A DNA stretch of 61,938 nt from Spirochaetaceae bacterium (lineage in GTDB: Bacteria > Spirochaetota > Spirochaetia > Treponematales > Treponemataceae), in assembly GCA_017618015.1 (NCBI GenBank), contig JAFZVC010000097.1, forward strand, positions 1 through 61,938. Reading direction: 5' to 3'. Of the stretch, positions 42,477 to 51,546 are shown in pieces (the stretch's first letter is position 1; each line of letters begins with the position of its first letter). A program made the position numbers and the translations under genes. Under the pieces are notes generated by a model. It saw nothing but the letters and a program-made list of their open reading frames with translations. It had not been told where the DNA came from and did not search any database.

Positions 42477-44879
42477 TTAATCAACAGGAACTTTTACCGT
42501 CTGTGTTTTGCCATTCATTATCAACGTAATGCTAGCCGCATGTTTTTTGCACGGCTTTCCGTCCGCACCACATTTCGCACGAACGCTCCAATCGGTAACT
42601 TTTCCGTCTTTCCACGCCAAGTCCGCTTCCAAATTTCCGCACAGCGAAACGCCTTTCAAGCTACCCTCGCTCCATGCTTTCGGGAGCGCTGGCAAAAACT
42701 CGGCGACTACCGTACCGTCCTGCATACGGCTTTGAACAATCATTCGAATAATGCCAGCAAGACCGCCAAAGTTTCCGTCAATCTGGAACGGAGGATGGTT
42801 GTCGAACAAGTTGCCGAGCGTCGATTTTGAAAGCAAAGCCTGCACGTTCTCAAGCGACTTTTCGCCATCCCCAAGAGAAGCGTAGAAGTTTATAATCCAT
42901 GCGCGGCTCCAACCAGTGTGTCCGCCGCCGTGGGAAAGCCTGTGTTCAAGCGTCTTTCGCGCGGCTTCTGCCCATTCCGTGGTTCCGTCTTTCGTTATTG
43001 TGCAACCGGGGAAAAGTCCGTAAAGATGCGATATATGCCTGTGCCCTGGCTCAACTTCCTCAAACTCACCGTTCCATTCACGAAGCGTTCCGTTCGACTG
43101 AACAACTGGTGGCAGAAGCCGCGACAGTATCTCCGTAAAAACTGGGATGTCTTTTTCCACGGCGGCGGTATAAGCGGACGGTACTTCGTCACCGAGCTGC
43201 GCCGCCGCATAAAGCGTTCCTTTAAAAAGCTGCTCCAAAATGCGGTTATCCATTTCACATCCCGGACAAAGTGAGCCTGTCTGACCGTTCGGAAGCCTGT
43301 ATGTGTTCTCTGGTGAAGAAGAAGGGCTTACAGTAAGGTTCTTCCGACCGGCGGCGCATCCCTGAACAGCGGGAAGTGACTCTGTGCCTTCGGTAAGAAA
43401 ATCCGCAAAGAAAAGGCATGACTCATGCAAAACCGGGTACATCCGGCGCAAAAAATCTTTATCCTGCGTGTACTCGTAATGTGCCACGATATGTGTCGCA
43501 AGCCAAGCTCCGCCAAGAACCCACCAGCTTGCTGGCATCCATAAGTCTTGTGGGGCACAGTCACCCCAAATATCGGTGTTGTGATGAGCTACAAAACCAC
43601 GACAGCCGTACATTTTTTGCGCCGTCACTTTGCCGTTCGGCAGCATCCGCTCCATCAAATCAAAAAGCGGCTCCTCCATCTCTGAAAGATTGCAGCAATT
43701 CGCCGGCCAGTAATTCATCTCTGTGTTGATGTTTATCGTGTATTTGCTACCCCAATCCGATTCAATCTTCCAGCACCATATTCCCTGAAGATTCGCCGGC
43801 AGCGTTCCTGGTCTGCTGCTTGAAATAAGCAGATACCGCCCAAAATCGGCATAAATCCTTACAAGATCAAAGTCATCCGGCTTTTGTTTGAACGATTCGA
43901 GCCGCTTGTCTGTTGGAAGAGCGGTAACATCTTCGTGGTCTGGATGGCACGGACTGCCCTTAAGCTCCAGCTTCATGCGATTAAAGTATTTCTGATAATC
44001 AGCGATGTGACGTGCTTTTATCGCGTTATATGCGTCGGAAAACACGCCTGCCCCCGCATCGAACACCGCGGAAATTTTATCGAGTTTTTTAAGGCACTCC
44101 GCCCTGCAATCTTTCTCGCGGAAAGCTGTCCTTATATCAACAAAAATAACAGCTTCATCCGCATTCTCCACAATCAGCGAATGACCGGCTGTCCGCACTT
44201 TTCCTCCGGCAGTAACCGCACGCGCCATCGCACAAAACGGGATACCGTGGGCATCATCCATAAAAACAGTTCTGCTATCTATCTTTCCTTTTCCGTCTTC
44301 CCATATGCCACGGTCAAATCCGGCAGCGAAATTCACAGAACCTTTTTTGTCTGCGGACAACTTAATGACCATCACGTCATCCGGCGCAGAAATAAAACAC
44401 TCGCGGAAATAATGAATGCCGTCAGCGTCAAACTCCACGGACGCAACAGCTGTAGAAATATCAAGGGTTCGCTTGTAGTTCTTTGCCACGGAACAGTCTG
44501 AACCGCCAACCGGGACCTCGGTCACCGGAAAATCGCCACAATATCCGGCTTTGCTGTCCGTATTACACGAAATATTAAAATATCCAGCTGTTTGATAAAC
44601 ACGCTCATTGCATGGTAGCGCACAAAAAGACTCCTGCACCTTTTTCTGGGCTTTCCGTATCTCCCCGTCCGCAAGCAGTTTGCGCACAACAGGCAATGCG
44701 TCCTTTGCCTCTGGATTATTCCTGTCCCTGAAAAAACCAGACCAAATAGAGTCCTCGTTAAGCTGAAGCTTCTCGAATCCAGGCAGACCGAACATCATCA
44801 TACCGAGCCTGCCATTACCAAGCGGCAATGCCTCGTTCCAATCGGAAGCAGGCTGCTCATACCACAGCGAATAGTTCAT
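42477..44879 (-). CDS. Alpha-L-fucosidase, glycoside hydrolase family 95
   Basis: An 800-residue GH95 protein. The start MNYSLWYEQPASDWNEALPLGNGRLG is the family N-terminus. Active-site landmarks known from BbAfcA are present: NTEMNYWPA (the Asn pair that activates water), HRHISHLYGL and DGNFGGLAG (the Asp region). It hydrolyses alpha-1,2-fucosyl linkages. It lacks a signal peptide, so it acts in the cytoplasm on imported glycans, like the nearby LacZ. A CATATT box with an upstream TTGCAG lies 7 nt before the ATG; no Shine-Dalgarno. Confidence 0.94.
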   Translation of the reverse strand: MNYSLWYEQPASDWNEALPLGNGRLGMMMFGLPGFEKLQLNEDSIWSGFFRDRNNPEAKDALPVVRKLLADGEIRKAQKKVQESFCALPCNERVYQTAGYFNISCNTDSKAGYCGDFPVTEVPVGGSDCSVAKNYKRTLDISTAVASVEFDADGIHYFRECFISAPDDVMVIKLSADKKGSVNFAAGFDRGIWEDGKGKIDSRTVFMDDAHGIPFCAMARAVTAGGKVRTAGHSLIVENADEAVIFVDIRTAFREKDCRAECLKKLDKISAVFDAGAGVFSDAYNAIKARHIADYQKYFNRMKLELKGSPCHPDHEDVTALPTDKRLESFKQKPDDFDLVRIYADFGRYLLISSSRPGTLPANLQGIWCWKIESDWGSKYTININTEMNYWPANCCNLSEMEEPLFDLMERMLPNGKVTAQKMYGCRGFVAHHNTDIWGDCAPQDLWMPASWWVLGGAWLATHIVAHYEYTQDKDFLRRMYPVLHESCLFFADFLTEGTESLPAVQGCAAGRKNLTVSPSSSPENTYRLPNGQTGSLCPGCEMDNRILEQLFKGTLYAAAQLGDEVPSAYTAAVEKDIPVFTEILSRLLPPVVQSNGTLREWNGEFEEVEPGHRHISHLYGLFPGCTITKDGTTEWAEAARKTLEHRLSHGGGHTGWSRAWIINFYASLGDGEKSLENVQALLSKSTLGNLFDNHPPFQIDGNFGGLAGIIRMIVQSRMQDGTVVAEFLPALPKAWSEGSLKGVSLCGNLEADLAWKDGKVTDWSVRAKCGADGKPCKKHAASITLIMNGKTQTVKVPVD

Positions 44880-44926
44880 ATTTGAGAATATGCCATAATC
44901 GAGCGCAAACTGCAATCTCGGGAGGG

Positions 44927-45115
44927 GTGTTTAAGTATTTTAAATGTCACTTATATTATTTTGCTAAATCCAGATTAGAAGTCTGTATTGGTTTCATTAT
45001 TGGATTGATTGTAGGTATTGGTACTTATGGTTTTTGTGCTACCGTAATTCACATATCTGAATCGACAGATTCACTACTAGAATCCACAAATGCAATATTA
45101 AGAAAACTAAAATAA
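44927..45115 (+). CDS. Possible small membrane protein
   Basis: A 62-residue frame from a GTG with one strong transmembrane segment (CIGFIIGLIVGIGTYGF) and a polar tail rich in Ser and Asn. No ATG, no well-spaced ribosome site and no recognisable family; GGAGG abuts the start. A long terminator follows about 180 nt downstream. It could be a real small protein or a fragment. Confidence 0.35.
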   Translation: MFKYFKCHLYYFAKSRLEVCIGFIIGLIVGIGTYGFCATVIHISESTDSLLESTNAILRKLK

Positions 45116-45291
45116 TCAAACTGATAATAAAATCACTTAAAAAATCATTCAAATAATCCCAAACAATAAGGCTTTCGATTTTACGAAAGTCTTGGAGCTC
45201 GAAGTCCACCGAAGCAGAACATCGTCCACTACCAAATATAACCAACAGACTTTGTTATATCTGCCATTTTTGGAAGGAAAAGAGTTTGAAA

Positions 45292-45335
45292 GAGGAAAGG
45301 AAACCTTTTTCTAAAAGGTTTCCTTTCCTCTTTTG
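45292..45335 (+). terminator. Long perfect hairpin terminator
   Basis: GAGGAAAGGAAACCTTTT pairs perfectly with its inverse, leaving a 3-4 nt loop, and is followed by TTTTG. The stem is about 17 bp. It may end the small membrane-protein transcript; the rest of the 294-bp gap shows no gene. Confidence 0.7.
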
Positions 45336-45409
45336 TTAATCCACATTATTAATCATTCTGCCAATGTGTGCACTCGCTTTTTTGCGGGAAAGGCAGTATA
45401 ATTTTTTTC

Positions 45410-45898
45410 ATGGAAAGACGTGACAAAAAAAACTACTATCTTGATTTAGCTGAAGTTGTATCGCAGCGCAGCACCTGCTTACGCCGTCATTACGGAGCCG
45501 TCATCGTACAGAACGATGAAGTCATTTCTACAGGCTACGTCGGCGCGCCCCGCCAGCGCAAAAACTGCACCGATTTAGGCGTTTGTATACGCCAAAAGCT
45601 CAATATCCCGCGCGGAGAACGGTACGAACTGTGCCGCAGCGTCCATGCGGAAGCCAATGCGATTATAAGCTCAAGCCGCGACAAAATGCTCGGTTCATCA
45701 CTTTTTCTTGTCGGAATAGAAGCTGATACCGGCGCGTACGTAAAAAACGCCGTCTGCTGCTCAATGTGCAAGCGTCTTGTTATAAACGCGGGCATTGAGT
45801 ACGTGTATGTACGCGACGACAAAGAAAACTACCGCGAGATAAAGGTTTCTGACTGGATAGAAAACGACGAATCGCTCGAAGGAACGCTGGGATACTAA
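45410..45898 (+). CDS. Deoxycytidylate (dCMP) deaminase
   Basis: A 162-residue zinc deaminase of the dCMP/ComEB family. The zinc and proton-shuttle motif is HAEANAI, and the second zinc motif is CCSMCKRLVINAGIEYVY. It converts dCMP to dUMP for thymidylate synthesis. The ATG at 45410 is preferred because TATAAT lies 7 nt before it and the protein then begins at the family N-terminus. No Shine-Dalgarno. Confidence 0.9.
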   Translation: MERRDKKNYYLDLAEVVSQRSTCLRRHYGAVIVQNDEVISTGYVGAPRQRKNCTDLGVCIRQKLNIPRGERYELCRSVHAEANAIISSSRDKMLGSSLFLVGIEADTGAYVKNAVCCSMCKRLVINAGIEYVYVRDDKENYREIKVSDWIENDESLEGTLGY

Positions 45899-45963
45899 AT
45901 TGCGGATTTGAGGCTGCGCGGCTTTTGTGAGAGCCGATGCGCCTCAAACTGTGCGATTTTCTG

Positions 45964-47187
45964 TTAAATTGCGTCTGCGCCCTTGTAGTATGGCGCATCG
46001 TTGCACTCGATAATCCTGATTACAGGCTCCGTATGCTCCATAAAAAGCGGATACTGAGCCGGTTGCAGCAAGTGAACTTCACCGTCCATCTGGACAAGAA
46101 TATCCTGATTATAATCAACCCGGATTTTTGAAGCTGTCCGCAAAACTGTCGTCGGCTTTCCAGCATGCGTTCCGTCGGTGAACGTGTTTTTCTGAATCAG
46201 CTTTTTGATAAGCCCCATTTTCTTTACTGTGCAGAATGTTTCGTCAGTCGGAAGAATCTTGTGATTGCTTCCGTAAGTTCTGTGTCCCGAAACACCGAGC
46301 AAGCAGAACTCTACCGCGGACTGAACTGTGTCGATGATTTCGCCGTTCTTATCGTAAACCGTAATTTTCATCGGCTTTGACGGGAACTTTGTGCCATAAA
46401 AAACGCACGCAAGGTCTACCCACATCTGGTAGAAATCGCCCGGCATAACGCCTTTCGTCCTGTTCGTCATGTACGTTATAAAAGCATCAATTCCGATACT
46501 TGCAATGTTGAACGCGTACCAAGGCGGTAGAACGTCAAGGCTGTCATAAGTATCGACCTTGCGCTTGCTTTCTCCGTTCGGGTGTTCGCCCTCGTACCAG
46601 ACTTTAACTGCTTTTTGTAGCGCGAAATGCGAAGGTTCAGTAAGACGGCGCAAAGTATCAGCGAACTCCCGACCGTCCGAGCCGTCGTTTCCAGTTCCGA
46701 AAGGAAGCCTGAGAACCGTTATCTTATTTGTTACGAGCTGTTTTGTTGCTGCATCGGCAAAAGCGGCTTTTAAAAGTGTCGTCTGGACTTCAAGATGTGT
46801 ACCGTCGCCGCCGGCAGTAATGATAAGGTAATCGCCGCCGGAACTGTCACCCGCACCGGAATTTTCGCCACTCACACCGGACCCCGCGGCTTCCTTAAGA
46901 AGCTCCGTCACAAACTGAATGCCGTGACCAGCGTGTTCTGTCTTGCGCAATACAATTTCTGAAACAGTGGTTTTTACCCCGCTTTTTATGGATTCCGCGG
47001 CTTTTTCGGCGGCGGCTTGGAGCACAAGCTCATTAGCTATAGATTTCTTTTTTTGGGTGAAACCGCCAGCTGTAGGATTGGCAATAATAATAACTTTTAA
47101 TGACTTACCCTGCCATAAATTGCAGGATTCGATAACGGGTTTTATATTCTGAACCAAAAGCTCAGGAGACAGCAATATTCCTTTCAT
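45964..47187 (-). CDS. Diacylglycerol kinase-family lipid kinase
   Basis: A 407-residue protein of the DAGK catalytic family. Motifs are VIIANPTAGGFTQKK and the ATP-binding ITAGGDGTHLEV, with a third glycine-rich LPFGTGNDGSDG. The central part carries a Gly/Ser-rich insertion (GSGVSGENSGAGDSSGGD) just before the kinase motif. A near-perfect promoter (TTGACA, 17 bp, GATAAT, 7 nt, ATG) gives a leaderless start. Its lipid substrate is not known. Confidence 0.85.
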   Translation of the reverse strand: MKGILLSPELLVQNIKPVIESCNLWQGKSLKVIIIANPTAGGFTQKKKSIANELVLQAAAEKAAESIKSGVKTTVSEIVLRKTEHAGHGIQFVTELLKEAAGSGVSGENSGAGDSSGGDYLIITAGGDGTHLEVQTTLLKAAFADAATKQLVTNKITVLRLPFGTGNDGSDGREFADTLRRLTEPSHFALQKAVKVWYEGEHPNGESKRKVDTYDSLDVLPPWYAFNIASIGIDAFITYMTNRTKGVMPGDFYQMWVDLACVFYGTKFPSKPMKITVYDKNGEIIDTVQSAVEFCLLGVSGHRTYGSNHKILPTDETFCTVKKMGLIKKLIQKNTFTDGTHAGKPTTVLRTASKIRVDYNQDILVQMDGEVHLLQPAQYPLFMEHTEPVIRIIECNDAPYYKGADAI

Positions 47188-47194
47188 TCTTTAG

Positions 47195-47223
47195 ATTATC
47201 CGTCGCAAAACCTGATGTGTCAA
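47195..47223 (-). promoter_or_regulatory. Lipid-kinase promoter, leaderless type
   Basis: On the minus strand TTGACA (47218-47223), 17 bp, GATAAT (47195-47200), then 7 nt to the ATG at 47187. Confidence 0.7.
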
Positions 47224-47241
47224 ATGATTTTTACGGGAAAG

Positions 47242-47408
47242 GCTCGCGCCGGGGTGGAGCTCGACGTTCGTGCCTCATCCATGCGACACGAACTTACCGA
47301 GTTTTGCTCGCGCCGGGGTGGAGCACCTGCCGAATGGCAGTTCACCGCAACCGGCGGCTTATTGCCGACGATGAGGAGAACGAACGTTAGTGAGGTGCAT
47401 AACACCGG
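47242..47408. repeat. GC-rich dispersed repeat, family B copy 2, with internal direct repeat
   Basis: GCTCGCGCCGGGGTGGAGC occurs twice, at 47242-47260 and 47306-47324. Positions 47311-47408 are the inverse of the element at 42352-42470, including GAGGAGAACGAACGTTAGTGAGGTGC. The rest of this 301-bp gap before tex shows no gene; tex has its own GGAG. Confidence 0.65.
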
Positions 47409-47488
47409 GAAACTTATTCAACCTCGCGCCTGATTGAAAAATTCGCCAAAATTTTCTAAACTCGTATTCAAAACAGGAGTTTATTTAT

Positions 47489-49909
47489 ATGGAATTAACC
47501 CAGGAAATGATTGATGCTCTCGTTGTGAACGAAGTTGAAATCATGAAAAAAATCGCAACAGAATTAAATATCAGAATGCAGCAAGTTTCAGCTGTTATTT
47601 CACTTATCAACGAAGGTTGTACAATTCCGTTTATTTCGCGCTATAGAAAGGAGCAGCACGGTTCGCTCGACGAAGTTCAGGTACGCGACTGTGACCATCT
47701 TTTTAAGACATACACGAACCTTGAGACACGCAGACTTGAGATTATCAGGGGTATTTTTTCACAGGGAAAGCTTACAGAGTTTTTGTACAATGCCGTTATG
47801 GATGCGAAAACGCTCACCGAGCTTGAAGATTTGTGGGCTCCGTTCAAAAAGAAAAAGAAGACGCGCGGTATGATTGCGCAGGAGAAAGGGCTTGAACCGC
47901 TTGCAGAAGCGATGCTTGAACTTGATGACGCTGGCATTGAAAAGAAAGCTGAAGAATTCGTTAAAGAAGATGCGGAAAACCCAGAGCTTTCTGTGCCGAC
48001 AGCAAAGGATGCGCTCGCCGGAGCAGAAGATATTCTTGCTGAGCGTATCGCACAGGAAAGCGAGAACCGCTCCAAAGTACGCGATTTTTACATGTCCACC
48101 GGTTTGATCAAAGTAAAGGGCGTGGGCGATGAAAGCGTTGCAAAGACTTCTGTTTACCAGATGTACTGGGATTACGAAGAAGCCCTGAATCAGATAAAAC
48201 CGCACCGCATTCTTGCAATTAACCGCGGCGAGCGCGAAGAGCAGCTTGAAGTAACAATTGATGTTGATGTTGATGGCGCTATCGATTTGCTGAAACGCCG
48301 CTACAAAATCAACAACAAATACCACCGCGATGCTATTGAGGACGGACTTGTCCGCCTTCTTTCACCGGCTGTCGTGCGCGAAATCCGTAGCGACGAGTCT
48401 GATGAAGCAGATGAGCACGGTATCGGTATTTTCAGTGAAAACCTGAAAAACCTTCTTATGACGCAGCCGATTAAGGGAAGCCGCGTTCTTGGTGTTGACC
48501 CTGGTATCCGTACAGGAACCAAATGCGCCGCGCTCGACGAAACAGGAAAATATCTTGGTTACTTCCTGATTAAACAGGTTGCTGAACCGGATGAATCATA
48601 CAACTTAGTTAAAGCAGCTATCAAAAAATACAACATTCAGGTTGTTGCAGTTGGAAACGGAACGGGAAGTCAGGAAGTTCAGGATATCGTGTCCAAAGTT
48701 ATAAGCGAGAACTATCCTGATGTACGCTACACCGTCGTTGATGAAAGCGGCGCATCTGTCTATTCTGCGAGCGACATTGCCCGTGAAGAGTTCCCTGAGC
48801 TTGACCTTACAATCCGTGGTGCAATAAGCATGGGCCGCCGTCTTCAGGATCCGCTCGCGGAGCTTGTAAAGATTGACCCGAAAGCGATTGGCGTTGGTCT
48901 TTACCAGCACGACGTAAACCAGAAAAAGCTTTCTGAAAAGCTTGATGAGGTTGTAGGTTCTGTTGTTAACAACGTCGGTGTAAACTTGAATACAGCTTCT
49001 GCATCACTTTTGAAATACGTTTCGGGTATTAACGGAACGCTCGCAAAGAAGATTGTTGCTTACCGCGACGAAAACGGAAAGATCACGAACCGCGAAGAGC
49101 TTAAGAAAATCAGCGGACTTGGTCCAAAAGCGTTCGAGCAGTGCGCGGGCTTTTTGAAGATTGCAGAAAGCGATAATCCACTCGACAACACTTGGGTTCA
49201 CCCGGAAAACTATCCAGTTGCAAAGGAAATCCTTCCATACGTTCAGAAAAGCGAGAAGATTTCTGCTGATATACGAAAGAAACTTGAAGAAAAGTACAGC
49301 GTTGGCGAAACAACGATAAACGACATTATCGACGAGCTTTCAAAACCGAACCGTGACCCGCGCGACGGATATCCGGCACCGATTATGCAAAAAGGTGTCG
49401 TTAAGTTCGAGGATTTGCGTGAAGGTATGAAAGTTACCGGAAAGATAAAGAACGTTGTTGACTTTGGTGCTTTTGTCGATATCGGACTTCATGAAACTGG
49501 TCTTATCCACATTAGCGAGCTCAGCGACTCTTATGTTTCCGACCCGATGGATGTTATAAAAGTTGGCGATATCAAAGAGTTCACGATTATCGGGCTTGAT
49601 GCTGACAGACGCAGAATAAGTCTTTCTCTTAAGAGCGACGCGATGAACCGGCTTGGACAGGGCGGTGGTGGCAGAGCTGCGGGAACCGGTGCAGGCGACG
49701 GTAATGGCGGAGCTGTGCGGAAAGTTGTCAAAGTTGTTAAGGCAGGTTCACGTCCGGGCGATTCGAAGCAGCCTGTTCCGGCTGGTGGAGCACGCAAGGA
49801 TTATTCGCGCAACAATGATCGCAATAACGACCGAGGAAACAGAAACTATGGCAGCGACGACGGATTAAGCTACAATCCGTTCGCAGCACTGCTTAAAAAC
49901 AGAAAATAG
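47489..49909 (+). CDS. tex: Tex-family RNA-binding transcription accessory protein
   Basis: An 806-residue Tex protein with the usual order: helical N-terminus (IATELNIRMQQVSAVISLINEGCTIPFISRYRKE), a YqgF/RNase H-like core (GVDPGIRTGTKCAALD), helix-hairpin-helix repeats (ISGLGPKAFEQCAGFL) and an S1 domain (about 646-720, GKIKNVVDFGAFVDIGLHETGLIH). It binds nucleic acid and RNA polymerase. The C-terminal ~85 residues after S1 are Gly/Asn/Arg-rich and low complexity. AGGAG lies about 10 nt before the ATG. A terminator follows. Confidence 0.95.
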   Translation: MELTQEMIDALVVNEVEIMKKIATELNIRMQQVSAVISLINEGCTIPFISRYRKEQHGSLDEVQVRDCDHLFKTYTNLETRRLEIIRGIFSQGKLTEFLYNAVMDAKTLTELEDLWAPFKKKKKTRGMIAQEKGLEPLAEAMLELDDAGIEKKAEEFVKEDAENPELSVPTAKDALAGAEDILAERIAQESENRSKVRDFYMSTGLIKVKGVGDESVAKTSVYQMYWDYEEALNQIKPHRILAINRGEREEQLEVTIDVDVDGAIDLLKRRYKINNKYHRDAIEDGLVRLLSPAVVREIRSDESDEADEHGIGIFSENLKNLLMTQPIKGSRVLGVDPGIRTGTKCAALDETGKYLGYFLIKQVAEPDESYNLVKAAIKKYNIQVVAVGNGTGSQEVQDIVSKVISENYPDVRYTVVDESGASVYSASDIAREEFPELDLTIRGAISMGRRLQDPLAELVKIDPKAIGVGLYQHDVNQKKLSEKLDEVVGSVVNNVGVNLNTASASLLKYVSGINGTLAKKIVAYRDENGKITNREELKKISGLGPKAFEQCAGFLKIAESDNPLDNTWVHPENYPVAKEILPYVQKSEKISADIRKKLEEKYSVGETTINDIIDELSKPNRDPRDGYPAPIMQKGVVKFEDLREGMKVTGKIKNVVDFGAFVDIGLHETGLIHISELSDSYVSDPMDVIKVGDIKEFTIIGLDADRRRISLSLKSDAMNRLGQGGGGRAAGTGAGDGNGGAVRKVVKVVKAGSRPGDSKQPVPAGGARKDYSRNNDRNNDRGNRNYGSDDGLSYNPFAALLKNRK

Positions 49910-49922
49910 CGGCAGTTTTAAG

Positions 49923-49956
49923 AAACCGCGTCCTTTATTCTGGGGCGCGGTTTTTT
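49923..49956 (+). terminator. tex terminator
   Basis: AAACCGCGTCC pairs with GGGGCGCGGTTT, followed by a T run. The final GGCGCGGTTTTTTATT is repeated once more about 65 bp downstream, near 50005-50020. Confidence 0.85.
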
Positions 49957-50021
49957 ATTCGGACCGAGGGTTTAATATCTTCGGGGCGTAAACATTACCC
50001 CGCTGTTCATGGCGCGGTTTT

Positions 50022-50096
50022 TTATTTTCCAGAGAAACGATATTCCACATACCGCACGCGCCCCTCGTTTACGGTGCGGGTTACTAAAGTGCGGAA
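50022..50096 (-). pseudogene. Fragment duplicating the C-terminus of the resolvase-like gene at 51113
   Basis: On the minus strand this stretch reads VNEGRVRYVEYRFSGK and a stop. The intact protein at 51113-51520 ends VKEGRVRYVEYRFNDK. No N-terminal portion of the duplicated gene is found upstream in the same frame. It is best read as the remnant of a tandem copy, lost around insertion of the lipoprotein gene at 50203. Residual gap sequence is GC-rich and holds nothing else. Confidence 0.6.
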
Positions 50097-50202
50097 CGCC
50101 CGACCGACTGCGAATGCAGTCGGGAACACCCATTTTAGTAACAGATGTTTTCCCGATTTTTGAATGCTATGCCGACAGTATAATACAAAGAAAAGGAAAA
50201 CT

Positions 50203-51000
50203 ATGAAAAAACTGTTAGGAATCATTTTATCTGTCTTTGTTCTTTCTTCTTGCGCTTCTTGGAAACTGGAAAACTTATCGAAATACAATTCAACCAATCT
50301 TAACAAATTTGTCGTTTATACTGAAAACACGAATAATTACGAATATCTTCTGGACATAGAGAATATCGAAAAGAATCTGCGCGTGTATTTGGAAGAAAAG
50401 CTCGGTTTGGAGCTGAATGACGAAATTATCACGTTGGCGATTCTTCCTTTGGATAATGAAGTAATCGATTTTGAAAAGCAAAAGTCCACGGCAACAAGCA
50501 GTCCTTCAAAGCAAGTTATATTGCTGGCAGATTTTTATCACGTATCCGACGATATTTCCGCGCTGTATGGGGAACCGCCCAAAGATATTCTTATAACCGC
50601 ATTCACTCATGAACTGACTCATTGTTTGACACTTTGGCAGAATAAATTCGGATTTAGCGGAAAGATGGAAGAATCGTTTGCCGTATTTACGTCATATATC
50701 GATTTCAGGGATGAAAAATATCGCTGCTTCACTACGAATTCTGATTTACAAGATGATATAAAGGCTAACTATACAGAGGAAAGGATAGAATCATTATTAT
50801 CAAACAATTTGGAAAATATCGAAACAAAGAAAACAATGGAATTAGAAATTTTCATTGCGTATCTTCATTTAACAGGTAAGTACGATTACATTAAAGAACT
50901 GTTGTTCTGTAAAAACATGAAGGCTTTTATAACAAAAGTAAATTGGTCGATAGCAGACACAGAAGATTTTATTGACTGGATAAAAAGAGCGCAGATCTGA
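50203..51000 (+). CDS. Lipoprotein with HExxH zincin motif
   Basis: A 265-residue lipoprotein (lipobox LSSC, Cys about 18). The central AFTHELTHCLTLW holds a HExxH zinc motif (HELTH), and MEESFAVFTSYID about 22 residues later supplies a candidate third ligand Glu, as in gluzincins. The family is not identified. AAAGGA precedes the ATG, and TATAAT lies at 50179-50184, giving a short leader. It may be a surface or periplasmic metallopeptidase. Confidence 0.6.
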   Translation: MKKLLGIILSVFVLSSCASWKLENLSKYNSTNLNKFVVYTENTNNYEYLLDIENIEKNLRVYLEEKLGLELNDEIITLAILPLDNEVIDFEKQKSTATSSPSKQVILLADFYHVSDDISALYGEPPKDILITAFTHELTHCLTLWQNKFGFSGKMEESFAVFTSYIDFRDEKYRCFTTNSDLQDDIKANYTEERIESLLSNNLENIETKKTMELEIFIAYLHLTGKYDYIKELLFCKNMKAFITKVNWSIADTEDFIDWIKRAQI

Positions 51001-51112
51001 CAGGCAGCAATAAAGTCGCGCAGGTAATACTTATTGCGGAATACTGCTTCGCAGCACCTTCACTCCAGCGCAGAATTTACCTACTCAGATTGGCGCGGAA
51101 CTTTTAGGGCTA

Positions 51113-51520
51113 CTATTTGTCGTTAAAGCGGTATTCCACGTAACGCACCCGGCCTTCTTTTACAGCGCGACGGATTTCTTTTTCACGGGCGTTCAGCGCG
51201 GAGTTTCCGGTTTTTACTTCTATAAGCAAGACTTCATCAACCGAGTCGCTTTCGGAAAGCCCCGGAAACGCGACGAAATCTACTGGCTTACCTATAAAAC
51301 GCGCGTCCGCCGGATTGCACGGAAAGCCCGGCAAAAATGGCGCGACTTGCTCAACCACCTGCCCGCCAATCACAGCACGCGAGCGGTTTATCGCGTCACT
51401 GCGCAGGCGACGGCGGTCTTTGTGGACACGCACTGTCTGAATTACGAAAAGTATTAAAAGCAGCACGCACAAAACAGGATAAAAAGCCGGGTGAGTAATA
51501 ACCGCCTTAACAAACTCCAT
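51113..51520 (-). CDS. Membrane-anchored Holliday-junction-resolvase-related nuclease-like protein
   Basis: A 135-residue protein with an N-terminal transmembrane helix (about 12-30) and a domain of the Endonuc_Holl type: PVDFVAF...EVLLIEVKTG gives the Asp and E-x-K metal-binding residues of a PD-(D/E)XK fold, followed by REKEIRRAVKEGRVRYVEYR. It is related to archaeal resolvases, but the bacterial role is unknown. It lies 26 nt after rpiA on the same strand. Confidence 0.75.
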   Translation of the reverse strand: MEFVKAVITHPAFYPVLCVLLLILFVIQTVRVHKDRRRLRSDAINRSRAVIGGQVVEQVAPFLPGFPCNPADARFIGKPVDFVAFPGLSESDSVDEVLLIEVKTGNSALNAREKEIRRAVKEGRVRYVEYRFNDK

Positions 51521-51546
51521 AACGCGCGTGCCCCTGTTCTCTATGC

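Noticed and set aside
43884..44501. Plus-strand open frame opposite the GH95 gene
   Set aside because: Antisense to a conserved catalytic region, no recognisable domain.
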